DNA from: an uncultured Veillonella sp.
GTDB taxonomy: Bacteria; Bacillota; Negativicutes; Veillonellales; Veillonellaceae
Length of the DNA stretch: 28,891 nt
Reading direction: 5' to 3'
NCBI GenBank assembly: GCA_900549805.1
Contig: URPV01000011.1
Span: forward strand, 1 to 28,891
Part shown: positions 17,193 to 26,546 of the stretch, piece after piece
Layout of the letters: each line of letters opens with the position of its first letter
How positions within the stretch are numbered: the first letter of the stretch is position 1
Position numbers and translations under genes: made by a program
The notes under the pieces: model-generated
Told to the model about the DNA's origin: nothing
Database searches by the model: none
The model's input: only the letters and a program-made list of their open reading frames with translations

Positions 17193-18263
17193 ATGATTAC
17201 ACGTAAACAAACGAAACGCATCCAAGTGGGGACCGTGCCGATAGGGAACTTTGCACCTATCAGCATTCAGTCTATGATTACTACGGACCCTGTTCACTCA
17301 GCTAAGGCTGTCGAGGAAATTAATCGTCTAGCTGATGCTGGCTGTGAGTTGGTCCGCGTGGCTGTGCCGACTATGGAGTCTGCTAAGGCAATTTCTGCTG
17401 TCAAAGCTGGGGCTAAGATTCCGGTTATAGCGGATATCCATTTTGACTATCGGTTGGCCTTAGAAGCCATTGATAACAATATTGATGGCCTTCGTATTAA
17501 CCCAGGTAATATTGGGGGTATAGATAATGTGGTGGCCGTTGTTGAAAAGGCTAAACCTAAACGGATTCCTATCCGTATTGGGGTTAATGCAGGTTCTTTG
17601 CCCGACTATATTCTGGATAAGTATCATGGGCATCCTACGGCGGATGGCATGGTAGAGGCGGCCTTGGAACACGTACGGATCTTGGAACAAGTAAAGTACA
17701 CAGAAATGAAATTATCCATTAAGGCCACTGAAGTGCCTCTCATGGTAGAGGCCTACCGTAAATTATCTGATAAGGTGCCATATCCCTTGCATTTGGGGGT
17801 AACTGAAGCGGGTACCATTAAGCAGGGGACGATTAAATCCGCTATGGGTATAGGTTCTCTTCTGTTAGATGGCATAGGTGATACCATTCGCGTATCCTTG
17901 ACGGGGGATCCAGTTCACGAGGTGGAAGTAGGTAAGTCTATCTTGTCCAATTTAGGCCTACGGGACTTTGGGGCAACTATGATCTCCTGTCCTACATGTG
18001 GTCGTTGTCAGGTCAACCTGTTTGATCTAGCTAATACCGTAGAAGAGCGGCTAAAGTCTATTAAGGAGCCAATTAAGGTTGCTGTCATGGGCTGTGTGGT
18101 CAATGGACCAGGGGAAGCACGAGAAGCGGACTTTGGCATAGCCGGTGGCAAGGGTCATGGCATCCTCTTCCGCAAGGGCCAAGTGATTAAGACCCTCAAG
18201 GAAGAGGAGTTGGTAGACGCACTCTTTGCTGAAATTGACCAATATCTTGAATCTATTAATTAA
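17193..18263 (+). CDS. ispG: 4-hydroxy-3-methylbut-2-en-1-yl diphosphate synthase (IspG)
   Basis: IspG is the iron-sulfur enzyme of the penultimate MEP pathway step, converting ME-cPP to HMBPP. The N-terminal TIM barrel has QSMITTDPVHS and LRINPGNIG. The C-terminal [4Fe-4S] ligands are Cys266, Cys269 and Cys301, followed by Glu308, the same spacing as C270/C273/C305/E312 in E. coli. It has 356 residues. Together with dxr and uppS it shows that this operon feeds undecaprenyl synthesis. Confidence 0.97.
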   Translation: MITRKQTKRIQVGTVPIGNFAPISIQSMITTDPVHSAKAVEEINRLADAGCELVRVAVPTMESAKAISAVKAGAKIPVIADIHFDYRLALEAIDNNIDGLRINPGNIGGIDNVVAVVEKAKPKRIPIRIGVNAGSLPDYILDKYHGHPTADGMVEAALEHVRILEQVKYTEMKLSIKATEVPLMVEAYRKLSDKVPYPLHLGVTEAGTIKQGTIKSAMGIGSLLLDGIGDTIRVSLTGDPVHEVEVGKSILSNLGLRDFGATMISCPTCGRCQVNLFDLANTVEERLKSIKEPIKVAVMGCVVNGPGEAREADFGIAGGKGHGILFRKGQVIKTLKEEELVDALFAEIDQYLESIN

Positions 18264-18289
18264 TGAGCATAAACGATAAGGAGTAACGT

Positions 18290-20008
18290 ATGTTAGCCAG
18301 TAAGTTATACGCGCCTACACTTCGTGAGGTTCCTTCTGACGCTGATGTAATTAGTCAACAATATATGTTGCGGGCTGGTTTTATCCGCAAAATGGCCAAT
18401 GGCCTTTATTCTTTCTTGCCACTTGCTTGGCGGTCCATCCGCAAGATTGAAGCCATTGTACGGGAAGAGATGGAAGCAGCAGGGGCTCAAGAAATTATGA
18501 TGCCGATTTTACAACCTGCTGAGATCTGGAAAGAATCTGGTCGTTGGGGTGCCTATGGCGAAGAGATGATGCGTATCGCTGATCGCCATGGTCGTGAATT
18601 TTGCTTGGGCCCAACTCATGAAGAAATGATTACAACCTTGGTAAAGGATGAAATTAAATCCTATCGCCAGTTGCCAATTAACCTCTTCCAAATGCAGTCT
18701 AAGTTCCGCGATGAACGCCGTCCGCGTTATGGTCTCATGCGGTCTCGAGAATTCATTATGAAGGATGCTTACTCCTTTGATGTGGACGAAGAAGGCTTGG
18801 ACCTTCAATATAAGACCATGTATGATGCTTACAGTCGCATCTTCTCCCGTTGTGGCCTCTTCTTTAAACCTGTAGAAGCCGATTCTGGTGCTATTGGGGG
18901 CTCTAACTCTCATGAGTTCATGGCCCTAGCAGAAGCAGGGGAAGCGGATGTTATTCACTGTAAATCTTGTGACTATGCCGCTAATATGGAAATTGGTAAG
19001 CCGGGTATTATCAAGCAAAATCCGGAAGAGTTAAAACCTTTGGAAGAAGTGGCAACGCCGGCGGCTAAGACCATTGACGCTGTGGCTGAGGCCCTTGACT
19101 TGCCTTTGGATAAAACCATTAAGGCTGTTGTTTTTAATGTGGATGGCAAAGTTGTGTTGGCTATGGTCCGAGGTGACCATGAGGTCAATGAAATAGCTGT
19201 ACAACATGCAGTTGAGGGAACATTAGAACCGGAAATGGCTTCTGAAGAAGACCTTAAACGAGTAGGTTTGGTGGCGGGCTTTATCTCTCCTGTAGGCCTT
19301 AGTCAATCAGATGATTTAGCCATCGTAGTAGACCAATCTATAATGGAGGCCTACAATTTATGTGGTGGTGCCAATAAGGTGGATGCTCACTATATCAACA
19401 TTAATCCTAAACGGGACTTTAATGTGGATGATATTATCGTCGCTCCTATTCGTTTGATTACTGCAGATGATGTATGTCCTCACTGTGGCGGCGAATTGTA
19501 CGTTAATAAGGGAATTGAAGTAGGGCAGGTATTCAAGTTGGGGACTAAGTATTCCCAAGCCTTGGGTGCCACTGTTCTCGATGCAGGTGGTCGCCCACGT
19601 CCTATGGTTATGGGTTGTTATGGTATCGGTGTGACCCGGACTTTAGCTGCTGCTATAGAACAATCTCATGATGAGGATGGTATCATTTGGCCACGGGCCA
19701 TTGCTCCATTTGAAGTGGTTATCGTTCCTATCAATGCAAAGGACCAAGCCCTTATGGACTTGTCCAATGAAATTTATGGAATCCTCATGCAGGAGGGAAT
19801 TGAAAGTCTTTTGGATGATCGTAAAGATCGAGCAGGGGTTAAGTTTAAAGATGCTGACCTCATCGGCTATCCATTGCGTATTACAGTTTCTAAAAACACC
19901 TTGGAAACTAAGGAAGTGGAGATTCGCATTCGTAAAACAGGGCAAGCTATCAATGTGCCTGTGGATCAAGTGGGACCAAAGGTTCTGGAATTATTAGCTA
20001 ATCTATAA
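18290..20008 (+). CDS. proS: Prolyl-tRNA synthetase (bacterial type with editing domain)
   Basis: This class II aminoacyl-tRNA synthetase charges tRNA-Pro. The N-terminal catalytic part has motif 2, with FRDERRPRYGLMRSREF followed by IMKDAYSFD. An inserted YbaK-like editing domain (about residues 225-390), which clears mis-charged Ala, separates it from motif 3, GCYGIGVTRTLAAAIEQ. An anticodon-binding domain ends the protein. It has 572 residues, normal for the bacterial form. AAGGAG lies before the ATG. It is the last gene of the rpsB-started cluster. Confidence 0.97.
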   Translation: MLASKLYAPTLREVPSDADVISQQYMLRAGFIRKMANGLYSFLPLAWRSIRKIEAIVREEMEAAGAQEIMMPILQPAEIWKESGRWGAYGEEMMRIADRHGREFCLGPTHEEMITTLVKDEIKSYRQLPINLFQMQSKFRDERRPRYGLMRSREFIMKDAYSFDVDEEGLDLQYKTMYDAYSRIFSRCGLFFKPVEADSGAIGGSNSHEFMALAEAGEADVIHCKSCDYAANMEIGKPGIIKQNPEELKPLEEVATPAAKTIDAVAEALDLPLDKTIKAVVFNVDGKVVLAMVRGDHEVNEIAVQHAVEGTLEPEMASEEDLKRVGLVAGFISPVGLSQSDDLAIVVDQSIMEAYNLCGGANKVDAHYININPKRDFNVDDIIVAPIRLITADDVCPHCGGELYVNKGIEVGQVFKLGTKYSQALGATVLDAGGRPRPMVMGCYGIGVTRTLAAAIEQSHDEDGIIWPRAIAPFEVVIVPINAKDQALMDLSNEIYGILMQEGIESLLDDRKDRAGVKFKDADLIGYPLRITVSKNTLETKEVEIRIRKTGQAINVPVDQVGPKVLELLANL

Positions 20009-20023
20009 GAGGTATCCTGGGCT

Positions 20024-20061
20024 AAGGGTGAGGTCTTATCTTGATAAGGCCTTGCCCTTTT
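20024..20061 (+). terminator. Terminator-like hairpin after proS
   Basis: AAGGGTGAGGTCTTATC (20024-20040) can pair with GATAAGGCCTTGCCCTT (20043-20059); three of the pairs are G-U and the innermost pairs probably open to make a loop. Four T follow. It separates proS from the next gene, whose start is about 35 bases further on. Confidence 0.6.
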
Positions 20062-20096
20062 AGGCCACTATGAGATTATAGAAGGGGGAAGTGACT

Positions 20097-20918
20097 ATGT
20101 TGGTGGATTTTCATATGCATTCCGTCTTTTCTGATGGCTGCCTCAGCCCTCGAGAGTTGGTAGACCAAGGACGTCTACATGGTCTAAGTATGATGGCTCT
20201 TACTGATCATGATGAAATCGCTGGTATTGCTTACATGATAGAAGCAGCCGGTCAAGATATAACAATCATTCCCGGCATGGAACTTTCCTCCTCTTACAAG
20301 GGAAAAGAAGTCCATATTTTAGGCTATGACTTTGATTGCCAAAGCCCTCTTCTTCACTCTTACTTAGACTACTTCAAGGCCCGTCGCCTAGAGCGTATAC
20401 AAAAGATGGTCGATCGCTGTCAGGAGAATGGGTATGCCATTTCCTGGGCTGATATTCAGGCTATTGCCCCTAAGACATCCACTTATGGTCGTCCTCATAT
20501 AGCTCAAGTACTGGTTCAAAAGGGCTATGCCAAGGATACTAATGAGGCCTTTGATAAGATTCTTTCTTCTAAAGGCACTTGTTATGTGCCTAAACCTAAA
20601 GAGGCGGTGGATAGGGTTATTGATGTCATCCATGATGCTGGAGGTTATGCGGTATTAGCTCACCCCGGTCTTATCAAGAACGATGACTATGTTAAACAAA
20701 TCCTCAACTTTCCTATCGATGGGATTGAGGCCTATCATACTAGCCATAACTTTAGCCAAGAAGATACATATAGATCTATGGCTGAAAACCGAGGTCTCTT
20801 TGTGACAGGTGGATCGGACTTTCACGGTATGGAGGGTCGCTATCCTACTTCTATCGGTGAATATACTGTGGAGTCTGAACTGGTAGAAGAATTTATCAAT
20901 TTAGTTAGCTGCGATTAG
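20097..20918 (+). CDS. PHP-domain phosphoesterase (RNase AM / 3',5'-nucleoside bisphosphate phosphatase family)
   Basis: This is a trinuclear-metal PHP hydrolase. Metal ligands appear in order: FHMHSVFSDG at the N-terminus, LTDHDE, PGMELS, EVHILGYDFD, LAHPG and GSDFHG near the C-terminus. Related enzymes (YciV/TrpH) hydrolyse 3',5'-nucleoside bisphosphates such as pAp, or trim RNA 5' ends; which applies here cannot be told from sequence. The ATG at 20097 (273 residues) is preferred because GAAGGGGG (20081-20088) is well spaced before it, while the GTG at 20091 would be too close. Confidence 0.88.
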   Translation: MLVDFHMHSVFSDGCLSPRELVDQGRLHGLSMMALTDHDEIAGIAYMIEAAGQDITIIPGMELSSSYKGKEVHILGYDFDCQSPLLHSYLDYFKARRLERIQKMVDRCQENGYAISWADIQAIAPKTSTYGRPHIAQVLVQKGYAKDTNEAFDKILSSKGTCYVPKPKEAVDRVIDVIHDAGGYAVLAHPGLIKNDDYVKQILNFPIDGIEAYHTSHNFSQEDTYRSMAENRGLFVTGGSDFHGMEGRYPTSIGEYTVESELVEEFINLVSCD

Positions 20919-20932
20919 GATGTGTGTATATA

Positions 20933-21802
20933 ATGGAAGTTATCGCCTTTGTAGGGCCTTCAGGGACGGGTAAGAGCCATCGAGCTCAGCTCATAGCCCA
21001 TGAAAATGACATACCTGCCATCATAGATGATGGTCTTCTCATTTACGCTAATAAAATTGTAGCTGGTAAGTCTGCTAAGAAGGAGGAAAACCGTCTTAAA
21101 GCCGTGCGGCGGGCTATCTTTCAAGATAAGGCTCATGTCGATGATGTAAAGGGGGCTATTGACCGGTTAGGTCTCAAAAAGATTCTGATTATAGGCACAT
21201 CAGATAACATGGTTCAGAAAATCACCAAAGCTTTGGATATCCCTTGTCCCCATCGCTATATTCGAATAGAGGATGTGGCTACGCCTAAGGAGATCGAAAA
21301 AGCCCAATACGCTAGACTTAAAGAGGGAAAGCATATCATTCCTGTGCCGGTGGTGGAATTAAAACCTCACTTTAGGGGCTATGTAATTGACCCAATTGTA
21401 ACCATGTGGAAACGTGGCTTTATGAAGAAAAAATCAGATGACATAGGCCACATTGGATCTGAAGGGTTTGAGAGATCTGTCGTTCGACCTTCCTTCTCTT
21501 ACTACGGCCGGCTTACATTCTCCGACCATGTTATCATTGCTCTTATCCGCAATAGCCTTAGTAAGGTAGAAGGAGCAGCGCCAGGGTCTAGTATCCGTTT
21601 TAAAAGGTCTTCAAAAGGTCATAATGGGTTGGATATTACCCTCCATGTTATGGTTTATAAGGGACGGCCTATTAAGGACATTATGCAGTCCGTACAAAAA
21701 GTTGTTGTAGGGGAGATTGACTATATTACGGGCATGTCTGTTGAAAAATTGGTCATGGATGTTAAAGAAGTGGTCGATTCCAAGCGAAAGCTCGTACAGT
21801 AA
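20933..21802 (+). CDS. P-loop protein with C-terminal Asp23/Gls24-like domain
   Basis: The N-terminal part is a nucleotide-binding domain with Walker A GPSGTGKS (residues 8-15), followed by a region that resembles small kinases (IIDDGLLIYANKIVAGKSAK) and a second beta strand ILIIGTSDN. The last 105 or so residues look like the Asp23/Gls24 envelope-stress fold: LIRNSLSKVEG, then LDITLHVMVYKG, then MQSVQKVVVGEIDYITGM and a final valine-rich strand. There is no membrane helix, so it is probably cytoplasmic. The exact role is unknown. The start is somewhat uncertain: ATG at 20933 gives a good N-terminus, but the AGGA at 20917-20920 is 12 bases away, and a GTG at 20924 is possible. Confidence 0.75.
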   Translation: MEVIAFVGPSGTGKSHRAQLIAHENDIPAIIDDGLLIYANKIVAGKSAKKEENRLKAVRRAIFQDKAHVDDVKGAIDRLGLKKILIIGTSDNMVQKITKALDIPCPHRYIRIEDVATPKEIEKAQYARLKEGKHIIPVPVVELKPHFRGYVIDPIVTMWKRGFMKKKSDDIGHIGSEGFERSVVRPSFSYYGRLTFSDHVIIALIRNSLSKVEGAAPGSSIRFKRSSKGHNGLDITLHVMVYKGRPIKDIMQSVQKVVVGEIDYITGMSVEKLVMDVKEVVDSKRKLVQ

Positions 21803-21817
21803 AAGATTAGGAGATAC

Positions 21818-23131
21818 ATGAAGTACTATCATATTATTACCTATGGTTGCCAGATGAACGTAGCGGACTCAGAGCGGATGGCCCACCAACTAGAAGAGGT
21901 GGGGTATGTGGAGACAGCTGATGTTGATCAGGCTGACCTCATTATTATTAATACCTTCGCAGTCCGGTAAAATGCGGAAATAACCACCTATGGAAAAATT
22001 GGGGAACTCAAGAAGAATAAGATGAAAAACCCTAATTTAATTTTGGCTATCACCGGTTGTATGGCTCAAAAGAATCAAGCTGATATGTTTAAAAAGGCTC
22101 CTCATATCGATATTGTCTTGGGTACTCATAATCTTAAACACATCAACGAAATGATTGAGGAAGTGGCTCATACCAAGAAACATCAAATCAATGTGGACAT
22201 GGATAATACGGTCTTCCATGAGCTGGAGGCTAAACCATCTGGAATTTTTTCCGCCTGGGTTCCCATTAATAATGGTTGTAATAAGTTTTGTACTTACTGT
22301 ATCGTACCCCATGTGCGGGGCCGTGAAATTTCTCGCCCCTTGGAGGCGATTGTGGCAGACGTGACTAAGTTGGGCGCTCAAGGCTATAAGGAAATTACCC
22401 TGTTAGGACAGAATGTAAACTCCTATGGCCTGGACTTTAAGGATGGTACAGACTTTGGTACTTTGGTAACAGCCTTAGACCACATACCTGGGGTAGAGCG
22501 GATTCGCTACATGACCTCTCACCCTCAAGATATGACCAAGTCTATGATTGATGCTATGGCTGCATCGTCTAATATATGCCATATGATGCATTTACCGTTA
22601 CAATCCGGCTCTCCTGAAATCTTGCGCCGTATGAACCGCAAGTATAGTCTAGACTGGTATAAGGAATTGGTAGCCTACGCCCGTGACAAGATGCCTGACC
22701 TTGTTTTGACTACAGATATCATTGTAGGTTTTCCTGGTGAAAGCGAAGAGGATTTTCAAATGACTCTAGAGGCTCTTAAGGAGATCCGCTATGATATGGT
22801 TTATTCCTTTATTTACTCCAAACGGTCTGGCACCCCTGCTGCTGATTTTGGGGATCAGGTGGATGAGGAAGTTAAACGAGTCCGCCTGCAAACTTTAATG
22901 GATGTACAAAATGAGATTTCCTACGAGCTCAATAAGCCTATGGAGGGGCAGACCTTTGCTATCATTGTAGAAGGCCCTAGTAAGAGAAATGAACACATGT
23001 GGTTCGGCCGTACAGATGGCAATAAGATGATCCTATTCCCAGAAGATTCAGATCTCCATGTGGGAGATACGGTCAAGGCCAAGGTGGACAAGGCCCAAAC
23101 CTGGGTTTGCTATGGGACCATTCAAAAATAA
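21818..23131 (+). pseudogene. miaB: miaB (tRNA-2-methylthio-N6-dimethylallyladenosine synthase), interrupted by in-frame stop
   Basis: MiaB is a radical SAM methylthiotransferase that converts i6A37 to ms2i6A37 in tRNA. Reading from ATG 21818 (after TTAGGAG) gives YGCQMN with the first auxiliary-cluster cysteine, then NTFAVR where the family has NTCAVR, then TAA at 21968-21970 where Glu is usual. The same frame then continues without a shift through NAE, YGKIGEL and GCMAQK (third auxiliary cysteine), radical SAM CTYCIVPHVRG, and a C-terminal TRAM-like domain to 23131. Without the stop it would be about 437 residues, the normal size. A product starting at ATG 22022 would keep the radical SAM cluster but lose the first two auxiliary ligands, so it should not be a working methylthiotransferase. 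It is either a recent pseudogene or a sequence error. Confidence 0.85.
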
Positions 23132-23136
23132 AAAAG

Positions 23137-23183
23137 ATACCCTAACTGAGTTGTTTTAATCTACAATCAGTTAGGGTATTTTT
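23137..23183. terminator. Bidirectional terminator between miaB and metF
   Basis: ATACCCTAACTGA (23137-23149) pairs perfectly with TCAGTTAGGGTAT (23167-23179), with extra TTG/CAA pairing inside the loop. A T-tract follows on the + strand, and an A-tract precedes the left arm (23131-23135), giving a T-tract on the - strand. It serves both converging transcription units. Confidence 0.9.
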
Positions 23184-23190
23184 GTAATTA

Positions 23191-24048
23191 CTAGACGTGA
23201 TCGATAATTTCTAGGCTTGTATCGATATCATTAAGAGGCATGATATGGACACCGGAAGCGATTTTTTTAATTTCTTCTAAGGTTTCGATAGCAATTTCAG
23301 TGCCCGCTTTCTTGCCACCCTTCTCAACGCGGTCCAAGATGTCTTTGGTCAAGTGGATACCAGGTACCTTTTCATGTAGGTAAGTGGCCATCTTAAAGGA
23401 TTTGAGGGGAATGAGTCCTAGCATGATAGGAATATCGAACTTGGACATGCGGTCGATATAGCGTTTAGCTTGATCTAAGTCATAAATAGGTTGCGTTTGA
23501 ATAAAGTTAGCCCCATTCTTGATCTTAGCAGCTAGCTTTTGCTCTTCTATAGCAAGGTCATCAGCACCTGGATTGCCAGTGCCCCCAATATAGAAATGAG
23601 TCGCTTGGTCTAGGGTATTGCCGGCCATATCTTTACCTTCATTGAGTGTTTTGGCAATCGTAAGGAGTCCCATAGAGTCTACTTCAAAGACCGATTTGGC
23701 AAAAGGATGATCTCCATGGTCCGGTTTATCACCTGTAAGGGTTAGGATATTATTTACGCCTAAAGCAGCAGCCCCTAACAATTCTGACTGGAGACCGATA
23801 ATATTGCGGTCCCGGCAGGTCAGATGGAAGATCGTTTCGATCCCTTCCTTGTGTTGAAGGAGGTAGGAGAGGGATATGGGGGACATGCGCATCTTAGACA
23901 TAGGACTGTCAGCGATATTAATGGCATCTACCTTACCCTTGAGGCGAGCTGCTTGATCGAAGACCTTTTGGGCAGAGGAGGACTTAGGGGGGTCTAATTC
24001 CACGGTGATGGTAAACTGTCCTTGTTTATGTTTTTCTCGTAATGTCAT
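23191..24048 (-). CDS. metF: Methylenetetrahydrofolate reductase
   Basis: MetF reduces methylene-THF to methyl-THF, the methyl donor for MetH. The flavin TIM-barrel family is shown by VELDPPKSS near the N-terminus, LTCRDRN, LGVNNILTLTGDKPDHGD, and the FIQTQPIYDLD stretch. I chose the start at 24048 (285 residues): on the minus strand AAGGAG sits just before this ATG, overlapping the metH stop. An upstream in-frame ATG at 24078 would lie inside metH and is unlikely. It is the last gene of the leftward met operon. Confidence 0.93.
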   Translation of the reverse strand: MTLREKHKQGQFTITVELDPPKSSSAQKVFDQAARLKGKVDAINIADSPMSKMRMSPISLSYLLQHKEGIETIFHLTCRDRNIIGLQSELLGAAALGVNNILTLTGDKPDHGDHPFAKSVFEVDSMGLLTIAKTLNEGKDMAGNTLDQATHFYIGGTGNPGADDLAIEEQKLAAKIKNGANFIQTQPIYDLDQAKRYIDRMSKFDIPIMLGLIPLKSFKMATYLHEKVPGIHLTKDILDRVEKGGKKAGTEIAIETLEEIKKIASGVHIMPLNDIDTSLEIIDHV

Positions 24049-24058
24049 GCTAATCTCC

Positions 24059-26494
24059 TTAATGTGTATGGCCTTCAAAGAAGTCGTTAGCCTTATTAAC
24101 AGCGGCTATGCCGTCTTTGGCATAGATATCTGCGCCAGCTTGATCCGCATAATCTTGGGATACTACAGCACCCCCAACCATAACCTTTGTGTCTAGACCT
24201 GCTTCTCTAATGGCTGCAATGGTGTTATCGATTTGTGGCATGGTGGTGGTCATAAGGGAACAAATTCCAACCATGGAGGCCTTATTATCCTTTATAGCTT
24301 GGACAATGACTTCTGGTTCAACATCTTTGCCTAAATCAATGATTTTATAACCATTATTTTCTAGGAGGGCCGCCACGATATTTTTACCCAGGTCGTGGAT
24401 ATCACCCTTAACGGTAGCCACCACAACTGTTCCCTTATCTAAGCTATCGGAAGCAGGGATAATTTCCTTAATGGTGTTGAAAGCCGCTTGCATGGTTTCT
24501 GCGGCTAACATAACTTGCGGTAGGAAGAGTTTGCCAGAACCAAACTTTTCACCTACAACGTTCATGGCTTCTGAGAGCCCCTTTTTAGTGATATCTAGGG
24601 GGTCAATGCCGTCAGCTAGGGCCTTTTTTACTAGGTCTACGATAGCTTCTTTTTCGCCTTGTTCCACACAGGTCCTGATGTTGGCTAGGGGGTCATTAGA
24701 GTCAAAGGAGGCCTTAGCAGGGCCCTTTGGAGCTGCGTTACCAGGGGCTGTTGTTTCATCCTCATAGCCGTATTCCTTGATAAATTGAGCTGACCCTGGG
24801 TCCCAACCTAAGAGGGTTGTAGAGGAAACAAAAGCCTTCTTAGCGGCGTAGTTTAGTGGATTCATAATCGGTGTTGTCAAGCCGCAAGCCAAAGCCATGG
24901 TTAGAAATTGGCCATTTAAGTAAGGCCTTTGCGGCATACCGAAGGAAATATTGGATAAGCCCATAACCGTAGGGAAGCCGAATTTTTCCTTGTAGAGTTG
25001 GAGTGTCCGCAAGGTTTGGCGGGCCGAATCCTCTCCAGACGCTAAGGTTAATACAAGAGGGTCCAAGAGGAGGTCATGAGGTTTGAGGCCGTATGAGTAT
25101 GCCCGGTTGACGATAGACTCAGCTAAGGCTACGCGATCTTCCGCTTTTTCTGGTAGGTCACCCGAACAGATAGGAAGACAGAGGAGGGCTGCGCCATAGC
25201 GTTTAGCTAGAGGCATGACATGGGTGATAGATTCTTCTTCCCCATTGACGGAATTAATAAGGGCGCGCCCAGGATAGTTCTTGAGGGCTATTTCCATAGC
25301 TTCTGGGTCTAAGGTATCAATGGAGAGTGGTGTTTCTACCAACATGGAAAGGTCGAAGATGGCTTTTTCCATGAGAGGACTTTGATCCATGCCAGCTACG
25401 CCCATGTTGACATCTAAAATATCAGCCCCTGCTTCCACTTGGTCTAGGGCATCACGTTTAACTCGGATGAAGGATCCATCCCGTAGTTCCTGTGCCAGGA
25501 TCTTACGACCAGTTGGATTAATCCGTTCTCCTATGATGAGGGGTTTAACACCATGACCTAGCTCTAAGAGCTTAGTTCGGCTAGTGATGATGGTTTTAGC
25601 CTCTACATGAGGACGTTTCTTAGGTGTATGATCCTTGATGGCATTGGCTATAGACTGAATATGGGCTGGGGTTGTGCCGCAGCAACCACCTAGGTAAGAT
25701 GCTCCTGCATCAGCAATAGGAATCATGAGAGGGCCCATATCTTCTGCTGAGAGGGGGAAGACAGTTTGTTTGTTGATAAGTTGAGGCATGCCCGCATTTG
25801 GTTGGCAGGAAATAGGTAGGTTAGTAACGGAAGCAATCTTCTTTATGAGAGGTTCGATTTGCTCTGGTCCTAAGGAGCAGTTGATACCAATGATGTCAGC
25901 CCCAATAGCTTCTACGATGGTAGTGGCAACCTCTGGTGGAGTGCCGGTGATGGTACGACCATCTTCAGAGAAAGAAAATTGGCAGATGATTTGTACCTGA
26001 TCTTTGGTCTTACCTGCTGCTTGTCTTGCATCTAAGGAAGCTAAGAGAGCTGCCCGCATTTCCTGTACATCGATAATGGTTTCAATGATGATGAAGTCGA
26101 CCCCTGCTTCAATCAGAGCATCTGCTTGTTCTCGATAGGATTCATAGATAGAGTCAAAGGACATATTACCAAGTGGTTGTAAAAACCGGCCCGTTGGCCC
26201 CATAGATCCAGCTACGCGAGCTTCTGGCTTATACATGGCAATAGCTTCTTTAGCCACTTTAACCGCCGCTGTATTGATTTCGGTTACACGGTCTTGGAGT
26301 CCATAGTCTTCCAACTTGAGGCTACAGGCCCCAAAGGTATTGGTAGTAATAATATCAGCCCCATGTTGGAGGTAGTTACCATGGATATCCTTAACGACAT
26401 TTGGTTTTTCTACATTAAAGAGTTCAGGGCAGTAGCCTTCTTCTAGGCCTGCTGCTTGTAACATTGTGCCCATAGCACCATCAAATATATACAT
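24059..26494 (-). CDS. metH: Cobalamin-dependent methionine synthase lacking the activation domain
   Basis: MetH transfers a methyl group from methyl-THF to homocysteine through methylcobalamin. Domains in order are the homocysteine-binding barrel with zinc ligands Cys206 (GINCSLGP) and Cys271/Cys272 (GGCCGTTP), a pterin-binding barrel from about 318 (IGERINPTGRK), a helical B12 cap (about 600-685), and the Rossmann B12 domain with the axial-ligand motif GDIHDLGKN (His700). At 811 residues it is about 400 shorter than E. coli MetH because it ends after the B12 domain. The missing reactivation domain is encoded by the gene immediately upstream. Confidence 0.95.
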   Translation of the reverse strand: MYIFDGAMGTMLQAAGLEEGYCPELFNVEKPNVVKDIHGNYLQHGADIITTNTFGACSLKLEDYGLQDRVTEINTAAVKVAKEAIAMYKPEARVAGSMGPTGRFLQPLGNMSFDSIYESYREQADALIEAGVDFIIIETIIDVQEMRAALLASLDARQAAGKTKDQVQIICQFSFSEDGRTITGTPPEVATTIVEAIGADIIGINCSLGPEQIEPLIKKIASVTNLPISCQPNAGMPQLINKQTVFPLSAEDMGPLMIPIADAGASYLGGCCGTTPAHIQSIANAIKDHTPKKRPHVEAKTIITSRTKLLELGHGVKPLIIGERINPTGRKILAQELRDGSFIRVKRDALDQVEAGADILDVNMGVAGMDQSPLMEKAIFDLSMLVETPLSIDTLDPEAMEIALKNYPGRALINSVNGEEESITHVMPLAKRYGAALLCLPICSGDLPEKAEDRVALAESIVNRAYSYGLKPHDLLLDPLVLTLASGEDSARQTLRTLQLYKEKFGFPTVMGLSNISFGMPQRPYLNGQFLTMALACGLTTPIMNPLNYAAKKAFVSSTTLLGWDPGSAQFIKEYGYEDETTAPGNAAPKGPAKASFDSNDPLANIRTCVEQGEKEAIVDLVKKALADGIDPLDITKKGLSEAMNVVGEKFGSGKLFLPQVMLAAETMQAAFNTIKEIIPASDSLDKGTVVVATVKGDIHDLGKNIVAALLENNGYKIIDLGKDVEPEVIVQAIKDNKASMVGICSLMTTTMPQIDNTIAAIREAGLDTKVMVGGAVVSQDYADQAGADIYAKDGIAAVNKANDFFEGHTH

Positions 26495-26546
26495 AAATTC
26501 TATCCTTATCTATAGTTAGTATCGTAAGTTAGCGTAGTGTGAGTTC

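Noticed and set aside
21968..21970. Programmed recoding or read-through of the miaB stop
   Set aside because: TAA is not a known selenocysteine or pyrrolysine codon, and no read-through context was evident. The nearby loss of the conserved cysteine points to mutation or sequence error instead.
24049..24078. Ten-residue N-terminal extension of metF overlapping metH
   Set aside because: The ribosome binding site AAGGAG falls between the two candidate starts and serves the ATG at 24048.
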